5,823 nucleotides of DNA from DATKMS01 sp035541735. Its GTDB lineage: Bacteria; Desulfobacterota; Binatia; HRBIN30. A model generated the notes under the pieces. It made no database searches and had not been told where the DNA came from. It was given only the letters and a program-made list of their open reading frames with translations. Where the stretch lies: assembly GCA_035541735.1 (NCBI GenBank), contig DATKMS010000191.1, positions 1-5,823 of the forward strand, given 5' to 3'. Made by a program: the position numbers and the translations under genes. Positions 5,792-5,823 of this stretch are shown one piece after another; within the stretch, counting starts at the first letter, position 1, and every line of letters begins with the position of its first letter.

Positions 5792-5823
5792 ATGAGCAGG
5801 TTGAAGGTCACGATCGACGGCAA
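5792..5823 (+). CDS. Start of an unidentified gene, cut by the window end
   Basis: An ATG with a good upstream GAGGA opens a frame reading MSRLKVTIDG, then an incomplete codon (AA-) that would give Lys or Asn. It is transcribed away from lhr. The hydrophobic, beta-strand-like start followed by a DG turn resembles the N-termini of 2Fe-2S ferredoxin-fold proteins, such as NuoG-like subunits with a TIDGK start, but ten residues are far too few to assign a function. There is no signal peptide or membrane segment in the visible part. Confidence 0.55.
   Translation, partial: MSRLKVTIDG

Overview
The window is about 60% GC or a little above by eye and is filled almost completely by one leftward (minus-strand) two-gene unit. 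In transcription order it holds lhr, a full-length Lhr-type superfamily 2 DNA/RNA helicase of 1583 residues (5584 down to 833), and a nei-like Fpg/Nei-family DNA glycosylase of 276 residues (832 down to 2). The stop codon of lhr directly touches the GTG start of the glycosylase gene, so the pair is almost certainly cotranscribed and translationally coupled. A helicase whose C-terminal region is related to base-excision glycosylases, followed by a base-excision glycosylase, reads as a DNA-repair operon. The same lhr-nei pairing is known from Actinobacteria such as mycobacteria.

From 5585 to 5791 lies a 207-base divergent intergenic region. It carries short inverted and direct repeats and weak promoter-like hexamers. 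On its right side a new plus-strand gene begins at 5792, with a good ribosome binding site, and runs off the window after ten codons.

The most notable feature lies inside lhr. Between the two RecA lobes, at about 4703-4909, the gene carries roughly 69 extra in-frame codons that look foreign to the helicase fold. At the DNA level, 4762-4906 of this insert is a chain of five perfect hairpins, three of them directly preceded by a copy of the same degenerate 12-base spacer. It looks like a modular palindromic interspersed repeat that landed in a coding gene and is translated, comparable in concept to the Rickettsia palindromic elements.

The source is a free-living, GC-rich bacterium. The Lhr subfamily, the style of the hairpin repeats and the base composition suggest an Acidobacteriota (Terriglobia/Koribacter-like) genome, but that is inference from recollection and not shown by the window. 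I see no RNA gene, CRISPR array, insertion sequence or wholly new system. The translated repeat element is the strongest candidate for something undescribed.
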